From Burkholderiales bacterium (lineage in GTDB: Bacteria > Pseudomonadota > Gammaproteobacteria > Burkholderiales > SG8-41): a stretch of 46,796 nucleotides of DNA. Every line of letters begins with the position of its first letter. Within the stretch, counting starts at the first letter, position 1. This document shows, piece after piece, positions 33,973 to 42,537 of this stretch. Both the position numbers and the translations under genes were made by a program. The notes beneath the pieces are model-generated. The model ran no database searches. It had not been told where the DNA came from and saw nothing but the letters and a program-made list of their open reading frames with translations. The stretch covers positions 1 to 46,796 of the forward strand of contig DATAJS010000007.1 of the NCBI GenBank assembly GCA_036262035.1, in the 5' to 3' direction.

Positions 33973-34742
33973 CAGAAGTTCTTGCGATGCATGTCGAACA
34001 CCGCCGCCGCCGCCACGATGGCGACGAAGAGCGCGCCGTGCGCGGCGATCCCGGGCAGCGCGCTCCACGCGGCGGCGCCGTCGACGAGCCACGCGGTGCG
34101 CGTCCATTCGTCGAGCGCAGGTATGACGAGTGCAAGCCCCTCCACGAGCCACGTCATGACCCGGTGCGAGAGCTCGTTCGCGCCGGCGATCGGATGGGCG
34201 CCGATGAGACGCATCGCGGTGAGCGCTCGCGCGAAGAGATAGAACGCCATGACGACGCTCATCGCCGGCATGAGCTGGTTGAACGTGACCGCGCAGAAGA
34301 CGCTGAAGGCGACCACGATCGAGACTTCGATCGCGAGGGACGCGCACCACGCGGCAGTCGCGGGCACGCCGGCGAGCGGCGCGAGCGGCAGCGCGACCGC
34401 GAGCGCGAGCGCGACGGCGATCGCGACGAAGCCCGCGAGCTTGCCGACGATATAATGCGAGCGCGGCAGATCGAGCGCGAGCATCACGTCGAGTCCCTTG
34501 TCCTGGAACTCGCGCGCGATGCTGGCGACGCAGTAGAGCGCGGCCACGAACACGATCGCGAAACGCGCGGTCGAGGCGTAGAAAGCGGTCTGGAAGCGCG
34601 CGCTTTCGGCGATCGCGATCTCGCGCACGAAGAAGCTCGCGCCGAAGAGCAGCGCGATGCACGCGAGCGTGAGCAGCGGGAGACGCGTGCGCACCGCTTC
34701 GAGGACGGTGTAGCGCGCGATGGTTGCGATCCTCGGAGTCAC
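33972..34742 (-). CDS. ABC-2 type permease without an adjacent ATPase
   Basis: 256 residues from GTG 34742, after which the protein begins VTPRIATIARYTVLEAVRTR, a common start for ABC-2/GldF-like permeases. The same frame is open upstream but composition there is charged and unlike a membrane protein. About six membrane helices are visible, and the cytosolic loop has REFQDKGLDVMLALDLPRSH, typical of permeases such as GldF and NosY. No ABC ATPase gene occurs nearby in this window. It is coupled to the TPR-like gene downstream. The role in the pilin locus is unknown; export of a pilus-related substrate or scavenging an ATPase from elsewhere are possibilities. Confidence 0.75.
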   Translation of the reverse strand: MTPRIATIARYTVLEAVRTRLPLLTLACIALLFGASFFVREIAIAESARFQTAFYASTARFAIVFVAALYCVASIAREFQDKGLDVMLALDLPRSHYIVGKLAGFVAIAVALALAVALPLAPLAGVPATAAWCASLAIEVSIVVAFSVFCAVTFNQLMPAMSVVMAFYLFARALTAMRLIGAHPIAGANELSHRVMTWLVEGLALVIPALDEWTRTAWLVDGAAAWSALPGIAAHGALFVAIVAAAAVFDMHRKNF

Positions 34743-34796
34743 GGACGCGGTGCGATTTCGTTCGAAGCGCCGAGTATAGATGACGATGGGAGCCCG

Positions 34797-36530
34797 ATGA
34801 GCGCCAGGACGTTGAGTGCCCCCGAGCGCATCGCGATGGCGAACCCGCAGCTCTCGCTGGGGCTCATGCTGCTCGCTCTGCACGCGTCGATCGCCTGGGG
34901 CATCGACGAGTGGTGGGCGCGCGCGTTCCTGCTCGCCCATCTCGGATTGTTCCTGCTGTGGCAGCCGGTGTGGCGCGGCGAGCGCGACATCGAGCCCGCG
35001 CAGGCATTCTCCGTCGTCGCGGTCGCGTGCCTGCTCGTCGGCTGGTACAACTGGTGGGTGCTGGCGGCGTGGCTCGCGCTCCTCGTCGGCGTGATCGGCG
35101 GCAGCGTGCCGCGCATCGGCGAGCGGCGACAGCGCATCATCTCGGTGCTCGCGGCGCTGTACCTGCTGTCGATGTTGCTGATGTGGGTCGTGCCGCAGCT
35201 CTTCAGCAACCAGGTCATCGAGCCCGCGATCGAGCCGCTGGTGCGCTACGCGCTGCCGCTCTTTCCGATCGCGATCATGCTGGTGCGCGCGCCGCCGCGG
35301 CTGCCGGAGAACCCGGTCGGCGTCGATCTCTTCTACAGCGTGCTGCTCTTCCTGCTCGTGGTCGCGCTCGTGCTCGGCAGCTTCGTCGTGCGCGAGCTCT
35401 CGCACGGCAACTACGTCATCGCGCTCGCGCAGACGCTCGTCGGCATCTCGCTCGTGCTCTTCGGCCTTTCATGGCTGTGGTACCCGCACAGCGGTTTCGC
35501 CGGCATGGGATACCTGCTCTCGAGCTATCTCATGAGCCTGGGCCTGCCTTTCGAGCGCTGGGTGCAGCGCCTCGCCGAGCTCGCCCAGGACGAGAGCGAT
35601 CCGCAGCGCTTCCTCGCGCTCGGGCTGCAGCACATGCTGACGATGCCGTGGGTGCGCGGCGTCGAATGGCGCACGCCCGGCGGCGAAGGCGATTTCGGCA
35701 GCCGCACCTCGCATGCGACCCCGCTCCAATCGGGCGAGCTCAAGCTCGTCATCCATACGCGGTGGGCGGTGTCGCCCGCGATCCTGCTGCACCTGAAGCT
35801 GCTCGCGCAGATGGTCGGCCATTTCTACGAGGCGAAGCAGCGCGCGCAGATCCAGCGGCAGAACGCGTACACCCACGCGATCTACGAGACCGGCGCCCGT
35901 CTCACCCACGACGTGAAGAACCTGCTGCAGTCGCTGAAAGCGCTGTGCGCCGCCGCCGCGAGCACGACGCCCGAGCAGGCGCAGGCGCTGCAGAGCCTGA
36001 TGCAGCGCCAGCTGCCGCTGATCACTCAAAAGCTCAACACGACGCTCGACAAGCTGCGTGCGCCGAGCGCAGCGGAGCTCAACCGCGTCGACGCGCGCGC
36101 GTGGTGGGAGAACCTCGTCATGCGCTACAGCGGCCGCAACATCAGCGCGGTGATCGAGGGCGACCTCGAAGGGCTGACCGTGCCGGGCGAAGTCTTCGAC
36201 AGCGTCGCCGACAATCTCGTCGAGAACGCGCTCACCAAGGCGGCGCAGGACGACGCCGTTCACGTGCAGGTGACGCTGAGCGCGGCGGGCGGCGGGACGC
36301 TCAGGGTATCCGACAGCGGCGCCCCGATACCGCGCACCATCGCACAGCAGCTCTTCTCCGGACCGGTGTCGTCGCAGACCGGTTTCGGCGTCGGGCTGTA
36401 TCAGGCGGGCAGGCTCGCGAGCGAAGCGGGCTATCGCATCTTCCTCAAGAGCAACGAGGCCGGCCGGGTGTGCTTCGCGCTCGCGCCCGCCGCCGCGGAC
36501 GAAGGCGCAGGCCGGCAGCACGCGGCATAG
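34797..36530 (+). CDS. Polytopic membrane histidine kinase-like protein
   Basis: 577 residues from ATG 34797. The first 240 residues hold about seven or eight membrane helices. A GAF-like or coupling region follows, then the dimerisation helix with THDVKNLLQSLKAL (His371), an N-box SVADNLVENALTKA near 463-476, and a G-box TGFGVGLYQAGRLA near 527-540. The Asp of the G1 box (VSDSGAPIP) is present. It resembles seven-transmembrane sensor kinases of the HDxKN type. It runs divergent from the permease and convergent with a prepilin gene. No response regulator is in the window. It may sense membrane or envelope state and control pilin expression; this is inference from position. Confidence 0.75.
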   Translation: MSARTLSAPERIAMANPQLSLGLMLLALHASIAWGIDEWWARAFLLAHLGLFLLWQPVWRGERDIEPAQAFSVVAVACLLVGWYNWWVLAAWLALLVGVIGGSVPRIGERRQRIISVLAALYLLSMLLMWVVPQLFSNQVIEPAIEPLVRYALPLFPIAIMLVRAPPRLPENPVGVDLFYSVLLFLLVVALVLGSFVVRELSHGNYVIALAQTLVGISLVLFGLSWLWYPHSGFAGMGYLLSSYLMSLGLPFERWVQRLAELAQDESDPQRFLALGLQHMLTMPWVRGVEWRTPGGEGDFGSRTSHATPLQSGELKLVIHTRWAVSPAILLHLKLLAQMVGHFYEAKQRAQIQRQNAYTHAIYETGARLTHDVKNLLQSLKALCAAAASTTPEQAQALQSLMQRQLPLITQKLNTTLDKLRAPSAAELNRVDARAWWENLVMRYSGRNISAVIEGDLEGLTVPGEVFDSVADNLVENALTKAAQDDAVHVQVTLSAAGGGTLRVSDSGAPIPRTIAQQLFSGPVSSQTGFGVGLYQAGRLASEAGYRIFLKSNEAGRVCFALAPAAADEGAGRQHAA

Positions 36531-36537
36531 CCCCTCG

Positions 36538-37308
36538 TCACGGAAGCTGGCCCGCCGCGACCATGCGCGCGATGAGCGTGGGCATCGCGATCCACGCCAC
36601 CTGATCGTCGAACTCTCCGCCCGGACCAAAGCCGCGCGTGCGGCTCACGAAGAGCCGGTCGGCGCTGCCGCCGTTCGGATTGGGGTTCTGTGCTTCGTCG
36701 CGGCCGGCGCCGCCGCTCGCACCGTTGGCGCCGGTGGACCACACCACGACCGGCGCAGTGGACACCAGCGTCGCCCCCGCGCCGCAGCTCGTGCCTTCGA
36801 CGGCGCCGACGCCGGTGCTGCACACGTGAAACAGCGACAGCGCCGGATCGCCGAGGCTCGCGATGGTCGCGGCGCGCAGGCCGTTCACGCGCGTGAACGG
36901 ATTGGCGATCTTGCCGACGGTATACGGCGCGACCGCGTAGCGGATGCGGCTTGCGGCACCGCCCCACGCGTCGATGGCGTAGCCCTGGGAATCGGTCGGC
37001 TGCAGGCCCAGCGCGGCCGCCGGCAGGAAGCCGAAGTACGCAGGGCAGCTCCCGGTCGCGTGATCGGCCTCGGCCGCCTCGACCCCGCCTTTGGCGGTGT
37101 CCGCCGGACACGGGAAATGGCCGTTGGCCGCCGCGTAGCCGAGCAGCGCTTCGCGCGCGCGCTCGAGGATGCGCTCGGTCTCGTCGGTCTTGCGCGCTTC
37201 GAGCTGCGCCTGCAGCGGCAGGAACAGGCTGCCGAACAGCAATGCCATGAGAAAGAGCGCGACCGCGAGCTCGAGCAGCGTGAAGCCGGGCTCGCGCGGT
37301 CGCGGCAT
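36538..37308 (-). CDS. Minor prepilin with PCP module
   Basis: 256 residues. The class III signal MPRPREPG-FTLLELAVALF is cut after Gly8 and the mature Glu5 is present. After the helix comes the module GYAAANGHFPCPAD (58-71), then GSCPAYFGFLPAAALGLQPT and a long Gly/Ala/Asn-rich beta region with further Cys. It shares this module with the next two genes upstream. It lies three bases after its neighbour and eight bases from the convergent kinase stop. It is probably a minor pilin or tip component. Confidence 0.82.
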   Translation of the reverse strand: MPRPREPGFTLLELAVALFLMALLFGSLFLPLQAQLEARKTDETERILERAREALLGYAAANGHFPCPADTAKGGVEAAEADHATGSCPAYFGFLPAAALGLQPTDSQGYAIDAWGGAASRIRYAVAPYTVGKIANPFTRVNGLRAATIASLGDPALSLFHVCSTGVGAVEGTSCGAGATLVSTAPVVVWSTGANGASGGAGRDEAQNPNPNGGSADRLFVSRTRGFGPGGEFDDQVAWIAMPTLIARMVAAGQLP

Positions 37309-37311
37309 GCG

Positions 37312-38121
37312 CTATTTCGCGGCGCCCGCCGGCGGCGGCGACACCGCGCCCTGCGCCGCGGGCGTGAACTGGCCGGCGACCACGAGGCGGGAGAGCAGGG
37401 CGGTGACGGGCAGCCACGTAACGATGTCGTCGAACTCGTGTCCGGGTGTGTTGGACGCGGTGCGGCTGACGAACACCCGGTCGGCGCTGCCGCCGCGCGC
37501 GCTCGGGTTCTGTGCTTCGTGCACGCTGGTGCCGCCGGTCGTCGCCGCGTTGGGCCCGCTCGACCACACCACGACGACCGCGTTGGAGGCGAGGGTCACC
37601 GACGTGCCGCAATCGTCAGCGGTCGCGCCGGTTCCGCTCTGGCAGACGTGGAAGTGCGTGCCTTGCCCTAAGCTCGCGAGCGGTGCGCTGCGCATGCCGT
37701 TGGCGCGCGTGAGCACGTTGGCGACTCCGGCGATCGTGCGGTCCGAAACGGCATAGCGCAGCCGGTTCGCCTTGCCCTCCCACGCGTCGACCGCATAGCC
37801 GTCGGCGTCGGTCGGCTTGAAACCGAGCAGCGCCGCCGGCAGGAAGCCGTAATAGGTCGGGCACGCCCCCGTCGCGTGGTTGGTGCCGGCCGGCTCCTGG
37901 CCGTTGCTCGCGTTGTCCGCGGGACACGGGAAGTAGCCGTTCGCCGCGGCGAAGCCCAGCAGCAGCTCCTGCGCGAGCTCGACCGTGCGCCGCGTCTCGT
38001 CGACCTTGCGGTTCTCGATCTGCGTCTGCAGCGGGACCATGATGCTGCCGAGCACGAGCGCGATCACCGAGAGCGAGACCGCCTGTTCGAGGATCGTGAA
38101 ACCGCGAGCGCGTGTGATCAT
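37312..38121 (-). CDS. Minor prepilin with PCP module (paralogue)
   Basis: 269 residues from ATG 38121 (MITRARG-FTILEQAVSLSV, cleavage after Gly7 and mature Glu5 present). The module GFAAANGYFPCPADNASNGQ lies at 56-75. ACPTYYGFLPAALLGFKPTD and YAVDAWEGKANRLRYAV match the neighbour gene strongly, so the two are paralogues. The C-terminus is Pro/Ala rich. The ATG overlaps the stop of the 492-residue gene (ATGA). Confidence 0.83.
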   Translation of the reverse strand: MITRARGFTILEQAVSLSVIALVLGSIMVPLQTQIENRKVDETRRTVELAQELLLGFAAANGYFPCPADNASNGQEPAGTNHATGACPTYYGFLPAALLGFKPTDADGYAVDAWEGKANRLRYAVSDRTIAGVANVLTRANGMRSAPLASLGQGTHFHVCQSGTGATADDCGTSVTLASNAVVVVWSSGPNAATTGGTSVHEAQNPSARGGSADRVFVSRTASNTPGHEFDDIVTWLPVTALLSRLVVAGQFTPAAQGAVSPPPAGAAK

Positions 38122-39596
38122 GACGTGCACCCCCTCAATAGAGCCATCGCCGTTTCGCATGCGGCCGTATTCGGCGCGGCCGCGCACGGGGCGCGCACCA
38201 TCGCGCCCGCGGCGGGCGCGCACGAGCAGCGCGCGAGCGCGGCGCTCGCCGACAGGCAGGCCGCCGTGACGCCCGACGGAGCGGCGGCGCACGGCGCGTT
38301 GTCGAGCAGCACGCGCGCGTGCGCCGCGCAGCTCGACGCCTGGCCGAGGATCGGCCAGACGCGGTCGCGGTCCGCGCCGGTCGCGCGCGGCGTGACGTAG
38401 CGGTCGTCTTCGTTCGCGTTCTCCGCATCCTCGATGTAGGCGAGCGGCGCAGCACCCTTGCGCGCCGCGGTCGCATAGCCGGTGGAGATCAGCATGACGT
38501 CGTAGCCGTCAGCGCCGTCGAGCGCGAGCGTATCGGCCGCGCACGTGGTGCACGCCGCGCCGCGCGCTTCGAGCGCCTCGCGCGCGGCGGCGTAATAAAC
38601 GGCGCGCGCCCAGTCGTTGGTGACGAAGTACTGCGGGAGTGCGCCCGCCGGCCACGCGTGCGGCAGGACGTTGCGCACCGGCACCCGGCCGCGGCTCGCG
38701 CCGGCGGCGCTGTCGCCGCTCCCGGCGGCGTCGGCCCACGGGTAACACGCGCACGCGCCTTGCGCGCGGTACGCGATCAGCGCGTTGCGCAGCTCGATCG
38801 CGACGCGGCGCTCGACGAGCGGCATCAGGTCGGCGGCGACGATCACCGCGAGCCGGTCGTTGTAGCCGTCGGCGGTCGATCCGGCCACGAAAGGCCCGTC
38901 GGCTTTGGCGTTGTTCACGCCCGCTGCGGCGTCGAGATAGTTCGATGCGCAGCGCTTGCGCGAGACCGCCTTGCCCGTCGCCGCGCAGAGCTCGACGGTG
39001 TCGTCGCGGACCTGGCCCTTCATCGCGAAGCCCGGCGCGAACACCACCGCGATCGCATCGGATGCGATCACCGTCGCTGCGCTGTTGCTGAAGACGGTGA
39101 GCGAGCCGCGCGTATCGGTGTTGAGCGGCGGCGCGCCGGGATGATCGCGAAAAGCGGGCGAGAGCGCGTACCACAGGCGCTCGCCGTGCTGGTCGCGCAG
39201 GTCGCCCACGCCGAGCGTGCGCCACGGCAGGCGCCCGATGTAGCTCGGGCACGCCGAGCCATTGAAGAGATCGGCGCTGCCGTCGTCGCCGGTGTCGGGA
39301 CAGGGCAGGCTGCCCGGACGGCTCGCGTCCGCGATCGCGCGGCCGATCAGCGCCTGCCGCGCCTGCTCGAGCGCGAGCCGGGCGCGGTTGTCGGCCTTGA
39401 TCGCGCGCTCGACTTCGGTCGTCGAACCGTAGACGAGCAGCATCGTCGCGATCGACAGCATGACGATGAGGATGAGGAGTGCCTGGCCGGATTCACCGCC
39501 GATCGCACGTGCGGCGCGTCGTCGCGGCCGGTACGCGAAGCGGCCGGCCGGAAGCAAAGCCGAGCGGGTCATGCCGCTGTCGTTTGCATCGTGCAA
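38118..39596 (-). CDS. PilX-like pilus assembly protein with PCP module
   Basis: 492 residues. The N-terminal ESGQALLILIVMLSIATMLL (35-54) is the start typical of PilX/MshP-type proteins that lack a class III cleavage site but have a pilin-like helix. The PCP module, shared with the two minor prepilins, begins ALIGRAIADASRPGSLPCPD (82-101), then ACPSYIGRLPWRTLGVGDLR. The long C-terminal part is Cys- and Ala-rich with CxCY (CACYP), ACTTCA and a run of Cys-x-Cys near the end. An alternative ATG (39572) gives MTRSALLPAG. The first gene of this branch lies 117 bases after the MshK-like gene. Confidence 0.75.
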   Translation of the reverse strand: MHDANDSGMTRSALLPAGRFAYRPRRRAARAIGGESGQALLILIVMLSIATMLLVYGSTTEVERAIKADNRARLALEQARQALIGRAIADASRPGSLPCPDTGDDGSADLFNGSACPSYIGRLPWRTLGVGDLRDQHGERLWYALSPAFRDHPGAPPLNTDTRGSLTVFSNSAATVIASDAIAVVFAPGFAMKGQVRDDTVELCAATGKAVSRKRCASNYLDAAAGVNNAKADGPFVAGSTADGYNDRLAVIVAADLMPLVERRVAIELRNALIAYRAQGACACYPWADAAGSGDSAAGASRGRVPVRNVLPHAWPAGALPQYFVTNDWARAVYYAAAREALEARGAACTTCAADTLALDGADGYDVMLISTGYATAARKGAAPLAYIEDAENANEDDRYVTPRATGADRDRVWPILGQASSCAAHARVLLDNAPCAAAPSGVTAACLSASAALARCSCAPAAGAMVRAPCAAAPNTAACETAMALLRGCTS

Positions 39597-39713
39597 GAGC
39601 CGAGTCCCCCGGGTTGGGGCGCGCGGGCTGCGTGGTCCCGCGTTCAGGCGTGGTCGGACGATCTTACCCGAGGGTCGCGCCGCGGGCGTCGCGCGGGCGA
39701 TGGGACCTTAGGC

Positions 39714-40334
39714 CTATTTCGCCGGAACGCGCGCGCTACGCTGCTCGGCTTCGGGAGCTTTGGAAGGCTCGGCTCTCTTCTCGGGCTCTCCGGCTTTCGG
39801 CGGCGCCTTGGCGTCGGATTTCCCCGAGTCCTTGTCGGCGGCCTTGGCCGCTTCGCCCTTCTCGTCCCTGGCGTCTTTCGCGCCCTTGTCCGGCGCGCGC
39901 GCCTTCTCCGGCGGTGGCGCCTCGCTGACGCGGCCGGTCGTCAGCTCGGCGCGCTGTCCGACCTTGAGATCGATCGTGCCGCCGCCGTCGGGCGCCTGCA
40001 GGGTGACCCGGCCGTCCGGCCGCACGCGGCCGGTCACGGGCAGGTTCGACAGCGCTTCCTTCTCGGGCGCGACGCGGTTGTTGAGCCACAGCGTCGACTT
40101 GCCGTCGCTGCGCCTCACGATGCCGTTGTAGGTGATGATCCGCGTCTCGGGCGGCGGGGGCTCGGCGGACTTCTGCGATCCCGCAGGCTCGGCCGTGCGC
40201 TTGGTGGCGCGCGCGACGTCGAGCTGCGCACGCTCGGCGGGCGTGAAGAAGAGCCGGCCGATCGGTTGTGCAGCGCCGGCTGTGTCGAGGACGAGCACGA
40301 GCGCGAGCGCGACGAAAGCGAGGCCGCGCATCAT
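39714..40334 (-). CDS. Small exported MshK-like protein
   Basis: 206 residues from ATG 40334, which overlaps the PilO-like stop as ATGA; a second Met follows at once. The signal peptide MMRGLAFVALALVLVLDTAG is cut near AGA-AQPIG. The middle (about 65-130) resembles a small beta domain with YNGIVRRSDGKSTLWLNNRV. The last 60 residues are a Lys/Ala/Glu/Asp/Pro-rich disordered tail. MshK of the MSHA system is a small protein of this kind next to MshJ. The resemblance is by position and composition rather than by motif, so the name stays tentative. Confidence 0.6.
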   Translation of the reverse strand: MMRGLAFVALALVLVLDTAGAAQPIGRLFFTPAERAQLDVARATKRTAEPAGSQKSAEPPPPETRIITYNGIVRRSDGKSTLWLNNRVAPEKEALSNLPVTGRVRPDGRVTLQAPDGGGTIDLKVGQRAELTTGRVSEAPPPEKARAPDKGAKDARDEKGEAAKAADKDSGKSDAKAPPKAGEPEKRAEPSKAPEAEQRSARVPAK

Positions 40335-40954
40335 CCCTTCTTGTCTCCGGGTCCGGGCGGGCGCACCGTCAGCCAGCGCAGGTTGCATTCGGCGGAGAGC
40401 TTCGCCTCGACCTGCGTGAGATTGACCTCGTCCAGGTTCTTGAGCCGTCGCACCACGCAGTCGTCGACGGTGAAATAACCGCCGCCGCGGCGCGCGAGCG
40501 CCTCGAGGAATCGCGGCAGGTCTTCTTCGTGCAGCATGCCGAATCGCAGGTGCATGACCGACTCCTGCAGCAGGAGCTGGCCGGCGTTGAACTCGCTCGC
40601 GTACACGTACGGACGTTGCGCCGAGAGGTCGTAGTCGACGCCGAAGATGCGCGCTTCCTCGTTGGCCGCGCGCAAGGAGTCGAGCCACGTGATGCGTTGT
40701 TCTTCGCCGACGAACCCCGCGCGCGCGAGCTGCTGGTAGGCGCCGAGGTACTTCGAGATCAGCTCTTTCTCCTCGCCCGCGTTCGAGATCTTCAGCCGCG
40801 CCTGCCGCAGGTCGTTCTCGCGCTTGGTCAGGTCGGCGCGCGCGCTGTCGAGCACCGCGCCGGAGACGAAGATGATCGCGACCGCCGCGACGATCGTCAC
40901 CAGGAAGGCGATGAGCGGAGTGCGCAGCGCGTCGATGTCCTGGCGGGTGATCAT
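40331..40954 (-). CDS. PilO/MshJ-like inner-membrane assembly protein
   Basis: 207 residues. One membrane helix at about 13-35 (LIAFLVTIVAAVAIIFVSGA) is followed by a coiled coil (LTKRENDLRQARLKISNAGE) and an alpha-beta domain with YFTVDDCVVRRL. This is the PilO/MshJ layout. The family pairs with PilN in the inner-membrane platform. It is coupled at both ends by ATGA overlaps to the fused PilM-PilN-like gene and the MshK-like gene. Confidence 0.78.
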   Translation of the reverse strand: MITRQDIDALRTPLIAFLVTIVAAVAIIFVSGAVLDSARADLTKRENDLRQARLKISNAGEEKELISKYLGAYQQLARAGFVGEEQRITWLDSLRAANEEARIFGVDYDLSAQRPYVYASEFNAGQLLLQESVMHLRFGMLHEEDLPRFLEALARRGGGYFTVDDCVVRRLKNLDEVNLTQVEAKLSAECNLRWLTVRPPGPGDKKG

Positions 40955-42537
40955 ATGCGCGGCTTGAACACGACGACGAGCTCGAAATCGGCGACGTTCG
41001 CCTCGGCGCGCGAAGCGCTCTGCGTGTTACCGGAGAGCGCGGCGGTGGGGCTCACGTTGAGAGGCATCTTGGTCGCGCGCACCTCGGCGACCGCGGGGTT
41101 CTGCCGCAGCCGGTCGGCGAGACTGTTGATGGTGTTGATCGCCGCGCGATAGTCGCCGCGGAAAGGCCTGATCTCGCCGGTGATGTAGGCGCTCTGATGA
41201 CGTCCCGGCGGCGGGTTCGATCCGCCCGTCTGGCCGCTGCGCGCGCTCGCGGGGCTCGCCGCGACGTTGTCGCCGCCGCGCTCGACGTTGGTCGTGCCGT
41301 ATTTCCAGCCGAGCTCGCGCAGCACGACGTTCGGCGCCGGTGCGAGCGCGCTCGAGATCGCCGCCATCATCGGCACCGGGTCGCGCGCGCTGTCGCGCAG
41401 CGCCTTCGCGGTCTCCACCGCGCGCCTGAGGTTGTCGCCGCTCGTCGGCGAAGGCGGAAACTCGCGGGTGATCTGCTGGTACTGCAGCTCGTGCGAGCGG
41501 ATCTGCATCGCGATATCGTCGGCCTGCGAGTTGACGCTGTACGCGCGCCAGCCGTTCACGCCGCTCCACAGGGCGGCGACCGCGCCGACGCTCGCGCACG
41601 CGGCGAAGATCGCGCGGCGCGCGCGGTAGCGCTTGTAACCGACCGTGACCGGCGCCGGGGCGATGTTGCCGACGATGGTCTGCAGGCCCAGGAGCTGGAG
41701 ATAGATCGCGTCGGGCGAGGCCGCGACGACGCTCGCGTCCATGCCCAGCCGGGACGCGAGCTCCGCGCGGCCGATACGCAGGCAGTCGAGGCTCGGGTTG
41801 TCGCGTGCGATCGTCTCGGCGACCGATTCGAGCTCGTCGTCGCGATCGATGAGCAGCACCGTGAGGTGCTCGTCGAGCGTCGCGGTGCGCAGCGCGTGCA
41901 GGTACAGGCGCGTGTTCGAGATCTCGCCCGCATAGAGACGGACCGGATCGGTGCTCTTCGACGCGTCGCCGCGCGTGAGGCGCGACAGTCGGAACTGGCG
42001 GTCGCGGAAAAAGGTGAGCCTTAAGCCCCCGGTGTGCTGCGCGGCGAGCAGGATGTTGGGCGCCTTCACCTGCAGCTTGTCGACGAGCGCGCCGCTGACC
42101 ATCGGCAGCAGGTACATCGCGCCGACCGGAAGCTCCTGCGCGGCGACGATCTTCAGCCAGTCGACCGGAATGTCCGGATTGGTGAGCGCGGCGAACAGAT
42201 AGCGGTCGTCGCGGCGCTTGTCGCTTTCGCGCCCCTGCAGCCAGGCGCCGATGTACGGCGTGTTGCGATAGTGCTGGCGCAGCTTTCTCTGCACCATCTG
42301 CACGCGGTCGGGACCGAAGCTGTGCGGCAGCGTTTCGAAGCGGTAATCCTCTTCCACCGCGTCGACCATGATGAACACCGGCACGTTGGCGTGCGGCGTG
42401 AGGAACTGCCGGAAGTCGGCGAGCCCTTTCTCGTCGTGCGCGAACTGCTCGAGCTTCACGATCCTGCCGCCGCGCCAGTACGCGGCGGAAGCCTGCAGCG
42501 AGGAGACGCAGATGAGCAGTTTCTCTCTCACGGCCAC
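40951..42537 (-). CDS. Fused PilM-PilN-like (MshI-like) protein
   Basis: 528 residues from GTG 42537, directly adjacent to the GspF stop. Residues 1 to about 300 form an actin-like PilM/GspL-type part (VREKLLICVSSLQASAAYWR, LLIDRDDELESVAETIARDN, CLRIGRAELASRL). A transmembrane helix at about 310-330 (ARRAIFAACASVGAVAALWSG) follows, then a PilN-like coiled coil and ferredoxin-like domain with GGSNPPPGRHQSAYITGEIR. In most pili these are two proteins; fusions of this type occur in GspL-like and some MSHA-like systems. It is the link between the ATPase/platform and PilO. Confidence 0.72.
   Translation of the reverse strand: MAVREKLLICVSSLQASAAYWRGGRIVKLEQFAHDEKGLADFRQFLTPHANVPVFIMVDAVEEDYRFETLPHSFGPDRVQMVQRKLRQHYRNTPYIGAWLQGRESDKRRDDRYLFAALTNPDIPVDWLKIVAAQELPVGAMYLLPMVSGALVDKLQVKAPNILLAAQHTGGLRLTFFRDRQFRLSRLTRGDASKSTDPVRLYAGEISNTRLYLHALRTATLDEHLTVLLIDRDDELESVAETIARDNPSLDCLRIGRAELASRLGMDASVVAASPDAIYLQLLGLQTIVGNIAPAPVTVGYKRYRARRAIFAACASVGAVAALWSGVNGWRAYSVNSQADDIAMQIRSHELQYQQITREFPPSPTSGDNLRRAVETAKALRDSARDPVPMMAAISSALAPAPNVVLRELGWKYGTTNVERGGDNVAASPASARSGQTGGSNPPPGRHQSAYITGEIRPFRGDYRAAINTINSLADRLRQNPAVAEVRATKMPLNVSPTAALSGNTQSASRAEANVADFELVVVFKPRI

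Noticed and set aside
33235-34662. An extended N-terminus of the TPR-like protein
   Set aside because: The extra 230 residues are Arg/Ala-rich and lie across the permease gene in another frame; ATG 33972 with the TGATG overlap is the sound start.
33972-35405. A longer N-terminus of the ABC-2 permease
   Set aside because: The extra residues are charged and repetitive (HDDAL, EQEEQHA type) and lie over the kinase gene on the other strand; the permease starts well at GTG 34742.
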